Assembly: GCA_963855995.1 (NCBI GenBank) | Contig: OY979725.1 | Location: 6,644,118-6,708,117 of the forward strand | Source: Muricea muricata | Lineage: Eukaryota > Cnidaria > Anthozoa > Malacalcyonacea > Plexauridae | Length of the DNA stretch: 64,000 nt | Direction: 5' to 3' | Shown here: positions 12,269-24,696 of the stretch, piece after piece | Numbering within the stretch: the first letter of the stretch is position 1 | Layout of the letters: each line of letters starts with the position of its first letter | Notes under the pieces: model-generated | Databases searched by the model: none | What the model saw: only the letters and a program-made list of their open reading frames with translations | Told to the model about the DNA's origin: nothing | Translations under genes and position numbers: made by a program

Positions 12269-13020
12269 ATTACCCTCTTAAATCGATCACAGCGACGTTT
12301 TAAGGCTTAAAATGGTGTTTTCAGTGATAAAGTGAACGAGTTGAGCGCAATGATGTACTGCAATCACGGACCTAAAAGAGACCTTCTAAATGGAAATTGC
12401 AGAACTTAGCAAGTCGGGAATCATGTTTTCGGCGCTCAAACCATCGAGATGAGCGAAATAACATGTTGAAATGAGAAACCTATAACTTGCTTGTAAACTA
12501 AAAAGAAACGATCTTAGAACCATCAACATCGCGTTTTAAACGTTCTAGAAGCGATTTGAGCGTAAAAACATGCTCAAATCACGAACTAAAAATTGCCGTC
12601 CTAAATCGATCACGGCCACGTTTAAGAGCTTAAAATGGTGTTTTCAGTGCTAAAGTGAACGAGTTGAGCGCAATAATGTACTGCAATCACGGACCTAAAA
12701 GAGACCTTCTAAATGGAAATTGCAGAACTTAGCAAGTCGGGAATCATGTTTTCGGCGCTCAACCTATCGAGATGAGCGAAATAACACGTTGAAATGAGAA
12801 ACCTATAACTTCCTTGTAAATTTAAAAAAACGATCTTAAAACCATCAAAATCGCGTTGTAAGCGTTCTAGAAGCGATTTGAGCGTAAAAACATGCTCAAA
12901 TCACCAACTAAAAATTGCCGTCCTAAATCGATCACGGCGACGTTTTAGAGCTTAAAATGGTGTTTTCAGTGCTAAAGTGAACGAGTTGAGCGCAATGATG
13001 TACTGCAATCACGGACCTAA
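12269..13020 (+). repeat. 9-mer higher-order repeat, partial copy 3
   Basis: This piece matches the first 2.3 monomers of copies 1 and 2, with ATTACCCTCT at 12269 and CACGGCCACG near 12610. Near 13020 the sequence changes from the AGACCTTC variant expected from the 9-mer to AGATCTTC with CAGGTCGGG, where the second copy of block P begins. Confidence 0.78.
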
Positions 13021-13560
13021 AAGAGATCTTCTAAATGGAAATTGCAGAACTTAGCAGGTCGGGAATCATGTTTTCGGCGCTCAAACCATCGAGATGAGCG
13101 AAATAACATGTTGAAATGAAAAACCTATAACTTGCTTGTAAACTGAAAAGGAATGATCTTAGAACAATCAAAATCGCGTTTTAAGCGTTCTAGAAGCGAT
13201 TTGAGCGTAAAAACATGTTCAAATCACGAACTAAAAATTACCGTCTTAAATCGATCACGGCGACGTTTTAGAGCTTAAAATGTTGTTTTCAGTGCTAAAG
13301 TGAGCGAGTTAAGCGCAATAATGTACTCCAATCACGGACCTAAAACAGACCTTCTAAATGGAAATTGCAGAACTTAGCAAGTCGGGAATCATGTTTTCGG
13401 TGCTCAAACCATCGAGATGAGCGAAATAACATGTTGAAAATAGAAACCTATAACTTCCTTTTAAACTAAAAAGAAACGATCTTAGAACGATAAAAATCGC
13501 GTTTTAAGCGTTCTAGAAGCGATTTGAGCGTAAAAACATGCTCAAATCACCAACTAAAAA

Positions 13561-14851
13561 TTGCCGTCCTAAATCGAACACGGCGACGTTTAAGAGCTTA
13601 AAATGGTGTTTTCAGTGCTAAAGTGAACGAGTTGAGCGCAATGATGTACTGCAATCACGGACCTAAAAGAGATCTTCTAAATGGAAATTGCAGAACTTAG
13701 CAGGTCGGGAATCATGTTTTCGGCGCTCAAACTATCGAGATGAGCGAAATAACATGTTGAAAGAGAAACCTACAACTTGGTTGTAAACTGAAAAGAAACG
13801 ATCTTAGAACCATCAAAATCGCGTTTTAAGCGTTCTAGAAGCGATTTGAGCGTAAAAACATGTTCAAATCACGAACTAAAAATTACCGTCTTAAATCGAT
13901 CACGGCGACGTTTTGGAGCTTAAAATGGTGTTTTCAGTGCTAAAGTGAACGAGTTGAGCGCAATAATGTACTCCAATCACGGACCTAAAAGAGACTTTCT
14001 AAATGGAAATTGCAGAACTTAGCAAGTCAGGAATCATGTTTTCGGCGCTCAAACCATCGAGATGAGCGAAATAACATGTTGAAAATAGAAACCTATAACT
14101 TCCTTTTAAACTAAAAAGAAACGATCTTAGAACCATAAAAATCGAGTTTTAAGCGTTCTAGAAGCGATTTGAGCGTAAAAACATGCTCAAATCAAGAACT
14201 AAAAATTGCCGTCCTAAATTGATCACGGCGACGTTTAAGAGCTTAAAATGGTGTTTTCAGTGCTAAAGTGAACGAGTTGAGCGCAATGATGTACTGCAAT
14301 CACGGACCTAAAAGAGATCTTCTAAATGGAAATTGCAGAACTTAGGAAGTCGGGAATCATGTTTTCGGCGCTCAAACCATCGAGATGAGCGAAATAACAT
14401 GTTGAAATGAAAAACCTATAACTTGCTTGTAAACTGAAAAGGAACGATCTTAGAACAATCAAAATCGCGTTTTAAGCGTTCTAGAAGCGATTTGAGCGTA
14501 AAAACATGTTCAAATCACGAACTAAAAATTACCGTCTTAAATCGATCACGGCGACGTTTTAGAGCTAAAAATGGTGTTTTCAGTGCTAAAGTGAGCGAGT
14601 TGAGCGCAATAATGTACTCCAATCACGGACCTAAAACAGACCTTCTAAATGGAAATTGCAGAACTTAGCAAGTCGGGAATCATGTTTTCGGTGCTCAAAC
14701 CATCGAGATGAGCGAAATAACTTGTTGAAAATAGAAACCTATAACTTCCTTTTAAACTAAAAAGAAACGATCTTAGAATCATAAAAATCGAGTTTTAAGC
14801 GTTCTAGAAGCGATTTGAGCGTAAAAACATGCTCAAATCACGAACTAAAAA
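13561..14851 (+). repeat. 4-mer tandem duplication (1291 bp), copy 1
   Basis: TTGCCGTCCTAAATCGAACA begins at 13561 and again at 14852. The rare TACAACTTGG variant is at 13771 and 15062, the same 1291-bp step (four monomers). The corresponding region of the first block P (from 1622) has a single copy. Confidence 0.85.
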
Positions 14852-16142
14852 TTGCCGTCCTAAATCGAACACGGCGACGTTTAAGAGCTTAAAATGGTGT
14901 TTTCAGTGCTAAAGTGAACGAGTTGAGCGCAATGATGTACTGCAATCACGGACCTAAAAGAGATCTTCTAAATGGAAATTGCAGAACTTAGCAGGTCGGG
15001 AATCATGTTTTCGGCGCTCAAACTATCGAGATGAGCGAAATAACATGTTGAAAGAGAAACCTACAACTTGGTTGTAAACTGAAAAGAAACGATCTTAGAA
15101 CCATCAAAATCGCGTTTTAAGCGTTCTAGAAGCGATTTGAGCGTAAAAACATGTTCAAATCACGAACTAAAAATTACCGTCTTAAATCGATCACGGCGAC
15201 GTTTTGGAGCTTAAAATGGTGTTTTCAGTGCTAAAGTGAACGAGTTGAGCGCAATAATGTACTCCAATCACGGACCTAAAAGAGACTTTCTAAATGGAAA
15301 TTGCAGAACTTAGCAAGTCAGGAATCATGTTTTCGGCGCTCAAACCATCGAGATGAGCGAAATAACATGTTGAAAATAGAAACCTATAACTTCCTTTTAA
15401 ACTAAAAAGAAACGATCTTAGAACCATAAAAATCGAGTTTTAAGCGTTCTAGAAGCGATTTGAGCGTAAAAACATGCTCAAATCAAGAACTAAAAATTGC
15501 CGTCCTAAATTGATCACGGCGACGTTTAAGAGCTTAAAATGGTGTTTTCAGTGCTAAAGTGAACGAGTTGAGCGCAATGATGTACTGCAATCACGGACCT
15601 AAAAGAGATCTTCTAAATGGAAATTGCAGAACTTAGGAAGTCGGGAATCATGTTTTCGGCGCTCAAACCATCGAGATGAGCGAAATAACATGTTGAAATG
15701 AAAAACCTATAACTTGCTTGTAAACTGAAAAGGAACGATCTTAGAACAATCAAAATCGCGTTTTAAGCGTTCTAGAAGCGATTTGAGCGTAAAAACATGT
15801 TCAAATCACGAACTAAAAATTACCGTCTTAAATCGATCACGGCGACGTTTTAGAGCTTAAAATGGTGTTTTTAGTGCTAAAGTGAGCGAGTTGAGCGCAA
15901 TAATGTACTCCAATCACGGACCTAAAACAGACCTTCTAAATGGAAATTGCAGAACTTAGCAAGTCGGGAATCATGTTTTCGGTGCTCAAACCATCGAGAT
16001 GAGCGAAATAACTTGTTTAAAATAGAAACCTATAACTTCCTTTTAAACTAAAAAGAAACGATCTTAGAATCATAAAAATCGAGTTTTAAGCGTTCTAGAA
16101 GCGATTTGAGCGTAAAAACATGCTCAAATCAAGAACTAAAAA
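14852..16142 (+). repeat. 4-mer tandem duplication (1291 bp), copy 2
   Basis: This repeats 13561-14851 with very few differences; the ACTTGTTGAAAATAG near 14720 becomes ACTTGTTTAAAATAG at 16011. It is an expansion specific to this copy of block P, most simply explained by unequal exchange in register of four monomers. Confidence 0.83.
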
Positions 16143-17280
16143 TTGCCGTCCTAAATTGATCACGGCGACGTTTAAGAGCTTAAAATGGTGTTTTCAGTGC
16201 TAAAGTGAGCGAGTTGAGCGCAATAATGTACTCCAATCACGGACCTAAAACAGACCTTCTAAATGGAAATTGCAGAACTTAGCAAGTCGGGAATCATGTT
16301 TTCGGCGCTAAAACCATCGAGATGAGCGAAATAGCATGTTGAAATGAGAAACTTATAACTTGATTGTAAACTGAAAAGAAACGATCTTAGAACCATCAAA
16401 ATCGCGTTTTAAGCGTTCTAGAAGCGATTGGAGCGTAAAAACATGCTCAAATCACGAACTAAAAATTACCGTCTTAAATCGATCACGGCGACGTTTTAGA
16501 GCTTAAAATGGAGTTTTCGGTGATAAAGTGAACGAGTTGAGCGCAATAATGTACTCCAATCACGGACCTAAAAGAGACCTTCTAAATGGAAATTGCAGAA
16601 CTTAGCAAGTCGGGAATCATGTTTTCGGCGCTCAAACTATCGAGATGAGCGAAATAACGTGTTGAAAGAGAAACCTATAACTTGCTTGTAAACTGAAAAG
16701 AAACGATCTTAGAACCATCAAAATCGAGTTTTAAGCGTTCTAGAAGCGATTTGAGCGTAAAAACATGCTCAAATCAAGAACTAAAAATTGCCGTCCTAAA
16801 TTGATCACGGCGACGTTTAAGAGCTTAAAATGGTGTTTTCAGTGCTAAAGTGAACGAGTTGAGCGCAATGATGTACTGCAATCACGGACCTAAAAGAGAT
16901 CTTCTAAATGGAAATTGCAGAACTTAGGAAGTCGGGAATCATGTTTTCGGCGCTCAAACCATCGAGATGAGCGAAATAACATGTTGAAATGAAAAACCTA
17001 TAACTTGCTTGTAAACTGAAAAGAAACGATCTTAGAACCATCAAAATCGCGTTTTAAGCGTTCTAGAAGCGATTTGAGCGTAAAAAGATGCTCAAATCAC
17101 GAACTAAAAATTGGCGTCCTAAATCGAACACGGCGACGTTTAAGAGCTTAAAATGGTGTTTTCAGTGCTAAAGTGAACGAGTTGAGCGCAATGATGTACT
17201 GCAATCACGGACCTAAAAGAGATCTTCTAAATGGAAATTGCAGAACTTAGCAAGTCGGGAATCATGTTTTCGGCGCTCAA

Positions 17281-19540
17281 ACCATCGAGATGAGCGAAAT
17301 AACATGTTGAAATGAGAAACCTATAACTTGCTTGTAAACTAAAAAGAAACGATCTTAGAACCATCAAAATCGCGTTTTAAGCGTTCTACAAGCGATTTGA
17401 GCGTAAAAACATGTTCAAATCACGAACTAAAAATTACCGTCTTAAATCGATCACGGCGACGTTTTAGAGCTTAAAATAGAGTTTTCGGTGCTAAAGTGAA
17501 CGAGTTGAGCGCAGAATGTACTGCAATCACGGACCTAAAAGAGACCTTCTAAATGGAAATTGCAGAACTTAGCAAGTCGGGAACCATGTTTTCGGCGCTC
17601 AAACTATCGAGATGAGCGAAATAACATGTTGAAAGGAAAAACTTATAACTTGCTTGTAAACTGAAAAGGAACGATGTTAGAACAATCAAAATCGCGTTTT
17701 AAGCGTTCTAGAAGCGATTTAAGCGTAAAAACATGTTCAAATCACGAACTAAAAATTACCGTCTTAAATCGATCACGGCGACGTTTTAGAGCTTAAAATG
17801 GTGTTTTCGGTGCTAAAGTGAGTGAGTTGAGCGCAATAATTAACTCCAATCACGGATCTAAAACAGACCTTCTAAATGGAAATTGCAGAACTTAGCAAGT
17901 CGGGAATCATGTTTTCGGTGCTCAAACCATCGAGATGAGCGAAATAACATGTTGAAATGAGAAACCTATAACTTGCTTGTAAACTAAAAAGAAACGATCT
18001 TAGAACCATAAAAATCGCGTTTTAAGCGTTCTAGAAGCGATTTGAGCGTAAAAACATGTTCAAATCACGAACTAAAAATTACCGTCTTAAATCGATCACG
18101 GCGACGTTTTAGAGCTTAAAATGGTGTTTTCAGTGCTAAAGTGAACGAGTTGAGCGCAATATTGTACTCCAATCACGGACCTAAAAGAGACCTTCTAAAT
18201 GGAATTTGCAGAACTTAGCAAGTCGGGAATCATGTTTTCGGCGCTCAAACCATCGAGATGAGCGAAATAACATGTTGAAATGAGAAACCTATAACTTTCT
18301 TTTAAACTAAAAAGAAACGATCTTAGAACCATAAAAATCGAGTTTTAAGCGTTCTACAAGCGATTTGAGCGTAAGAACATGCTCAAATCACGAATTAAAA
18401 ATTGCCGTGTTAAATCGATCACGGCGACGTTTAAGAGCTTAAAATGGTGTTTTCAGTGCTAAAGTGAACGAGTTGAGCGCAATGATGTACTGCAATCACG
18501 GACCTAAAAGAGATCTTCTAAATGGAAATTGCAGAACTTAGCAAGTCGGGAATCATGTTTTCGGCGCTCAAACCATCGAGATGAGCGAAATAACATGTTG
18601 AAATGAGAAACCTATAACTTGCTTGTAAACTGAAAAGAAACGATCGTAGAACCATCAAAATCGCGTTTTAAGCGTTCTAGAAGCGATTTGAGCGTAAAAA
18701 CATGTTCAAATGACGAACTAAAAATTACCGTGTTAAATCGATCACGGCGACGTTTTAGAGCTTAAAATGGTGTTTTCAGTGCTAAATTGAACGAGTTGAG
18801 CGCAATAATGTACTGCAATCACGGACCTAAAAGAGACCTTCTAAATGGAAATTGCAGAACTTAGCAAGTCGGGAATCATGTTTTCGGCGCTAAAACCATC
18901 GAGATGAGCGAAATAGCATGTTGAAATGAGAAACCTATAACTTGATTGTAAACTGAAAAGAAACGATCTTAGAACCATCAAAATCGCGTTTTAAGCGTTC
19001 TAAAAGCGATTGGAGCGTAAAAACATGCTCAAATCACGAACTAAAAATTGCCGTCCTAAATCGATCACGGCGACGTTTAAGAGCTTAAAATGGTGTTTTC
19101 AGTGCTAAAGTGAACGATTTGAGCGCAATGATGTACTGCAATCACGGACCTAAAAGAAACCTTCTAAATGGAAATTGCAGAACTTAGCAAGTCGGGAATC
19201 ATGTTTTCGGCGCTAAAACCATCGAGATGAGCGAAATAGCATGTTGAAATGAGAAACCTATAACTTGATTGTAAACTGAAAAGAAACGATCTTAGAATTA
19301 TCAAAATCGCGTTTTAAGCGTTCTAGAAGCGATTTGAGCGTAAAAACATGTTCAAATGACGAACTAAAAATTACCGTGTTAAATCGATCACGGCGACGTT
19401 TTAGAGCTTAAAATGGTGTTTTCAGTGCTAAAGTGAACGAGTTGAGCGCAATGATGTACTGCAATCACGGACCTAAAAGAGACCTTCTAAATGGAAATTG
19501 CCGAACTTAGCAAGTCGGGAATCATGTTTTTAGTGCTCAC
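17281..19540 (+). repeat. 7-mer higher-order repeat (2260 bp), copy 1
   Basis: The TTAAAATAGAG variant with the shortened GCGCAGAATGTAC box occurs at 17471 and 19731, 2260 bp apart (seven monomers). Intervening markers (GTAAGAACATG near 18372, GAACGATTTGAGCG near 19107) recur at +2260. This unit overlaps the end of the second block P. Confidence 0.8.
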
Positions 19541-21755
19541 ACCATCGAGATGAGCGAAATAACATGTTGAAATGAGAAACCTATAACTTGCTTGTAAACT
19601 AAAAAGAAACGATCTTAGAACCATCAAAATCGCGTTTTAAGCGTTCTAGAAGCGATTTGAGCGTAAAAACATGTTCAAATCACGAACTAAAAATTACCGT
19701 CTTAAATCGATCACGGCGACGTTTTAGAGCTTAAAATAGAGTTTTCGGTGCTAAAGTGAACGAGTTGAGCGCAGAATGTACTGCAATCACGGACCTAAAA
19801 GAGACCTTCTAAATGGAAATTGCAGAACTTAGCAAGTCGGGAACCATGTTTTCGGCGCTCAAACTATCGAGATGAGCGAAATAACATGTTGAAAGGAGAA
19901 ACTTATAACTTGCTTGTAAACTGAAAAGGAACGATGTTAGAACAATCAAAATCGCGTTTTAAGCGTTCTAGAAGCGATTTAAGCGTAAAAACATGTTCAA
20001 ATCACGAACTAAAAATTACCGTCTTAAATCGATCACGGCGACGTTTTAGAGCTTAAAATGGTGTTTTCGGTGCTAAAGTGAGTGAGTTGAGCGCAATAAT
20101 GTACTCCAATCACGGACCTAAAACAGACCTTCTAAATGGAAATTGCAGAACTTAGCAAGTCGGGAATCATGTTTTCGGTGCTCAAACCATCGAGATGAGC
20201 GAAATAACATGTTGAAATGAGAAACCTATAACTTGCTTGTAAACTAAAAAGAAACGATCTTAGAACCATAAAAATCGCGTTTTAAGCGTTCTAGAAGCGA
20301 TTTGAGCGTAAAAACATGTTCAAATCACGAACTAAAAATTACCGTCTTAAATCGATCACGGCGACGTTTTAGAGCTTAAAATGGTGTTTTCAGTGCTAAA
20401 GTGAACGAGTTGAGCGCAATATTGTACTCCAATCACGGACCTAAAAGAGACCTTCTAAATGGAAATTGCAGAACTTAGCAAGTCGGGAATCATGTTTTCG
20501 GCGCTCAAACCATCGAGATGAGCGAAATAACATGTTGAAATGAGAAACCTATAACTTTCTTTTAAACTAAAAAGAAACGATCTTAGAACCATAAAAATCG
20601 AGTTTTAAGCGTTCTACAAGCGATTTGAGCGTAAGAACATGCTCAAATCACGAATTAAAAATTGCCGTGTTAAATCGATCACGGCGACGTTTAAGAGCTT
20701 AAAATGGTGTTTTCAGTGCTAAAGTGAACGAGTTGAGCGCAATGATGTACTGCAATCACGGACCTAAAAGAGATCTTCTAAATGGAAATTGCAGAACTTA
20801 GCAAGTCGGGAATCATGTTTTCGGCGCTCAAACCATCGAGATGAGCGAAATAACATGTTGAAATGAGAAACCTATAACTTGCTTGTAAACTGAAAAGAAA
20901 CGATCGTAGAACCATCAAAATCGCGTTTTAAGCGTTCTAGAAGCGATTTGAGCGTAAAAACATGTTCAAATGACGAACTAAAAATTACCGTGTTAAATCG
21001 ATCACGGCGACGTTTTAGAGCTTAAAATGGTGTTTTCAGTGCTAAATTGAACGAGTTGAGCGCAATAATGTACTGCAATCACGGACCTAAAAGAGACCTT
21101 CTAAATGGAAATTGCAGAACTTAGCAAGTCGGGAATCATGTTTTCGGCGCTAAAACCATCGAGATGAGCGAAATAGCATGTTGAAATGAGAAACCTATAA
21201 CTTGATTGTAAACTGAAAAGAAACGATCTTAGAATTATCAAAATCGCGTTTTAAGCGTTCTAAAAGCGATTGGAGCGTAAAAACATGCTCAAATCACGAA
21301 CTAAAAATTGCCGTCCTAAATCGATCACGGCGACGTTTAAGAGCTTAAAATGGTGTTTTCAGTGCTAAAGTGAACGATTTGAGCGCAATGATGTACTGCA
21401 ATCACGGACCTAAAAGAAACCTTCTAAATGGAAATTGCAGAACTTAGCAAGTCGGGAATCATGTTTTCGGCGCTAAAACCATCGAGATGAGCGAAATAGC
21501 ATGTTGAAATGAGAAACCTATAACTTGATTGTAAACTGAAAAGAAACGATCTTAGAATTATCAAAATCGCGTTTTAAGCGTTCTAGAAGCGATTTGAGCG
21601 TAAAAACATGTTCAAATGACGAACTAAAAATTACCGTGTTAAATCGATCACGGCGACGTTTTAGAGCTTAAAATGGTGTTTTCAGTGCTAAAGTGAACGA
21701 GTTGAGCGCAATGATGTACTGCAATCACGGACCTAAAAGAGACCTTCTAAATGGA
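19541..21755 (+). repeat. 7-mer higher-order repeat, copy 2
   Basis: This follows 17281-19540 at +2260 bp until about 21755, where the first copy reads TTGCCGAACTTAG and this copy reads TTGCAGAACTTAG followed by the TTTTCGACGCTCAAAC variant of the next block. Only a few substitutions, for example GAATTATC for GAACCATC, separate the copies. Confidence 0.78.
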
Positions 21756-21790
21756 AATTGCAGAACTTAGCAAGTCGGGAATCATGTTTT

Positions 21791-24696
21791 CGACGCTCAA
21801 ACTATCGAGATGAGCGAAATAACATGTTGAAATGAGAAACCTATAACTTGCTTGTAAACTGAAAAGGAACGATCTTAGAACAATCAAAATCGAGTTTTAA
21901 GCGTTCTAGAAGCGATTTGAGCGTAAAAACATGTTCAAATCACGAACTAAAAATTGCCGTACTAAATCGAACACGGCGACGTTTAAGAGCTTAAAATGGT
22001 GTTTTCAGTGCTAAAGTGAACGAGTTGAGCGCAATGATGTACTGCAATCACGGACCTAAAAGAGATCTTCTAAATGGAAATTGCAGAACTTAGCAAGTCG
22101 GGAATCATGTTTTCGGCGCTAAAACCATCGAGACGAGCGAAATAGCATGTTGAAATGAGAAACCTATAACTTGATTGTAAACTGAAAAGAAACGATCTTA
22201 GAACCATCAAAATCGCGTTTTAAGCGTTCTAAAAGCGATTGGAGCGTAAAAACATGCTCAAATCACGAACTAAAAATTGCCGTCCTAAATCGATCACGGC
22301 GACGTTTAAGAGCTTAAAATGGTGTTTTCAGTGCTAAAGTGAACGAGTTGAGCGCAATGATGTACTGCAATCACGGACCTAAAAGAGATCTTCTAAATGG
22401 AAATTGCAGAACTTAGCAAGTCGGGAATCATGTTTTCGGCGCTCAAACTATCGAGATGAGCGAAATAACATGTTGAAATGAGAAACCTATAACTTGCTTG
22501 TAAACTGAAAAGAAACGATCGTAGAACCATCAAAACCGCGTTTTAAGCGTTCTAGAAGCGATTTGAGCGTAAAAACATGTTCAAATGACGAACTAAAAAT
22601 TACCGTGTTAAATCGATCACGGCGACGTTTTAGAGCTTAAAATGGTGTTTTCAGTGCTAAAGTGAACGAGTTGAGCGCAATAATGTACTGCAATCACGGA
22701 CCTAAAAGAGACCTTCTAAATGGAAATTGCAGAACTTAGCAAGTCGGGAATCATGTTTTCGGCGCTAAAACCATCGAGATGAGCGAAATAGCATGTTGAA
22801 ATGAGAAACCTATAACTTGATTGTAAACTGAAAAGAAACGATCTTAGAATTATCAAAATCGCGTTTTAAGCGTTCTAAAAGCGATTGGAGCGTAAAAACA
22901 TGCTCAAATCACGAACTAAAAATTGCCGTCCTAAATCGATCACGGCGACGTTTAAGAGCTTAAAATGGTGTTTTCAGTGCTAAAGTGAACGAGTTGAGCG
23001 CAATGATGTACTGCAATCACGGACCTAAAAGAGATCTTCTAAATGGAAATTGCAGAACTTAGCAAGTCGGGAATCATGTTTTCGGCGCTCAAACCATCGA
23101 GATGAGCGAAATAACATGTTGAAATGAGAAACCTATAACTTGCTTGTAAACTAAAAAGAAACGATCTTAGAACCATCAAAATCGCGTTTTAAGCGTTCTA
23201 CAAGCGATTTGAGCGTAAAAACATGTTCAAATCACGAACTAAAAATTACCGTCTTAAATCGATCACGGCGACGTTTTAGAGCTTAAAATAGAGTTTTCGG
23301 TGCTAAAGTGAACGAGTTGAGCGCAGAATGTACTGCAATCACGGACCTAAAAGAGACCTTCTAAATGGAAATTGCAGAACTTAGCAAGTCGGGAATCATG
23401 TTTTCGGTGCTCAAACCATTGAGATGAGCGAAATAACATGTTGAAATGAGAAACCTATAACTTGCTTGTAAACTAAAAAGAAACGATCTTAGAACCATAA
23501 AAATCGCGTTTTAAGCGTTCTAGAAGCGATTTGAGCGTAAAAACATGTTCAAATCACGAACTAAAAATTACCGTCTTAAATCGATCACGGCGACGTTTTA
23601 GAGCTTAAAATGGTGTTTTCAGTGCTAAAGTGAACGAGTTGAGCGCAATATTGTACTCCAATCACGGACCTAAAAGAGACCTTCTAAATGGAAATTGCAG
23701 AACTTAGCAAGTCGGGAATCATGTTTTCGGCGCTCAAACCATCGAGATGAGCGAAATAACATGTTGAAATGAGAAACCTATAACTTTCTTTTAAACTAAA
23801 AAGAAACGATCTTAGAACCATAAAAATCGAGTTTTAAGCGTTCTACAAGCGATTTGAGCGTAAGAACATGCTCAAATCACGAATTAAAAATTGCCGTGTT
23901 AAATCGATCACGGCGACGTTTAAGAGCTTAAAATGGTGTTTTCAGTGCTAAATTGAACGAGTTGAGCGCAATAATGTACTGCAATCACGGACCTAAAAGA
24001 GACCTTCTAAATGGAAATTGCAGAACTTAGCAAGTCGGGAATCATGTTTTCGGCGCTAAAACCATCGAGATGAGCGAAATAACATGTTGAAATGAGAAAC
24101 CTATAACTTGATTGTAAACTGAAAAGAAACGATCTTAGAACCATCAAAATCGCGTTTTAAGCGTTCTAAAAGCGATTGGAGCGTAAAAACATGCTCAAAT
24201 CACGAACTAAAAATTGCCGTCCTAAATCGATCACGGCGACGTTTAAGAGCTTAAAATGGTGTTTTCAGTGCTAAAGTGAACGATTTGAGCGCAATGATGT
24301 ACTGCAATCACGGACCTAAAAGAAACCTTCTAAATGGAAATTGCAGAACTTAGCAAGTCGGGAATCATGTTTTCGGCGCTAAAACCATCGAGATGAGCGA
24401 AATAGCATGTTGAAATGAGAAACCTATAACTTGATTGTAAACTGAAAAGAAACGATCTTAGAATTATCAAAATCGCGTTTTAAGCGTTCTAGAAGCGATT
24501 TGAGCGTAAAAACATGTTCAAATGACGAACTAAAAATTACCGTGTTAAATCGATCACGGCGACGTTTTAGAGCTTAAAATGGTGTTTTCAGTGCTAAAGT
24601 GAACGAGTTGAGCGCAATGATGTACTGCAATCACGGACCTAAAAGAGACCTTCTAAATGGAAATTGCAGAACTTAGCAAGTCGGGAATCATGTTTT
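21791..24696 (+). repeat. Higher-order block of nine monomers (2906 bp)
   Basis: CGACGCTCAAACTATCGAG starts at 21791, 24697 and 27281, and CCGTACTAAATCGAACACGG follows about 170 bp after each. The first interval is 2906 bp (nine monomers). The block also contains a copy of the CAGAATGTACTGC marker near 23324, tying it to the 7-mer repeats. Confidence 0.78.

Larger units (their letters stand above)
13026..19590 (+). repeat. Large block P of family A (second copy, ~6.56 kb)
   Basis: This is a second copy of 1087-6360. It is longer by 1291 bp because of an internal tandem duplication of four monomers (13561-16142), which accounts for the shift of the offset from 11939 to 13230 bp. After about 19590 the sequence leaves the correspondence: the first copy reads CTAATAAAAACG and enters the 9-mer block, whereas this one reads CTAAAAAGAAACG and enters a 7-mer repeat. 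Confidence 0.75.
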
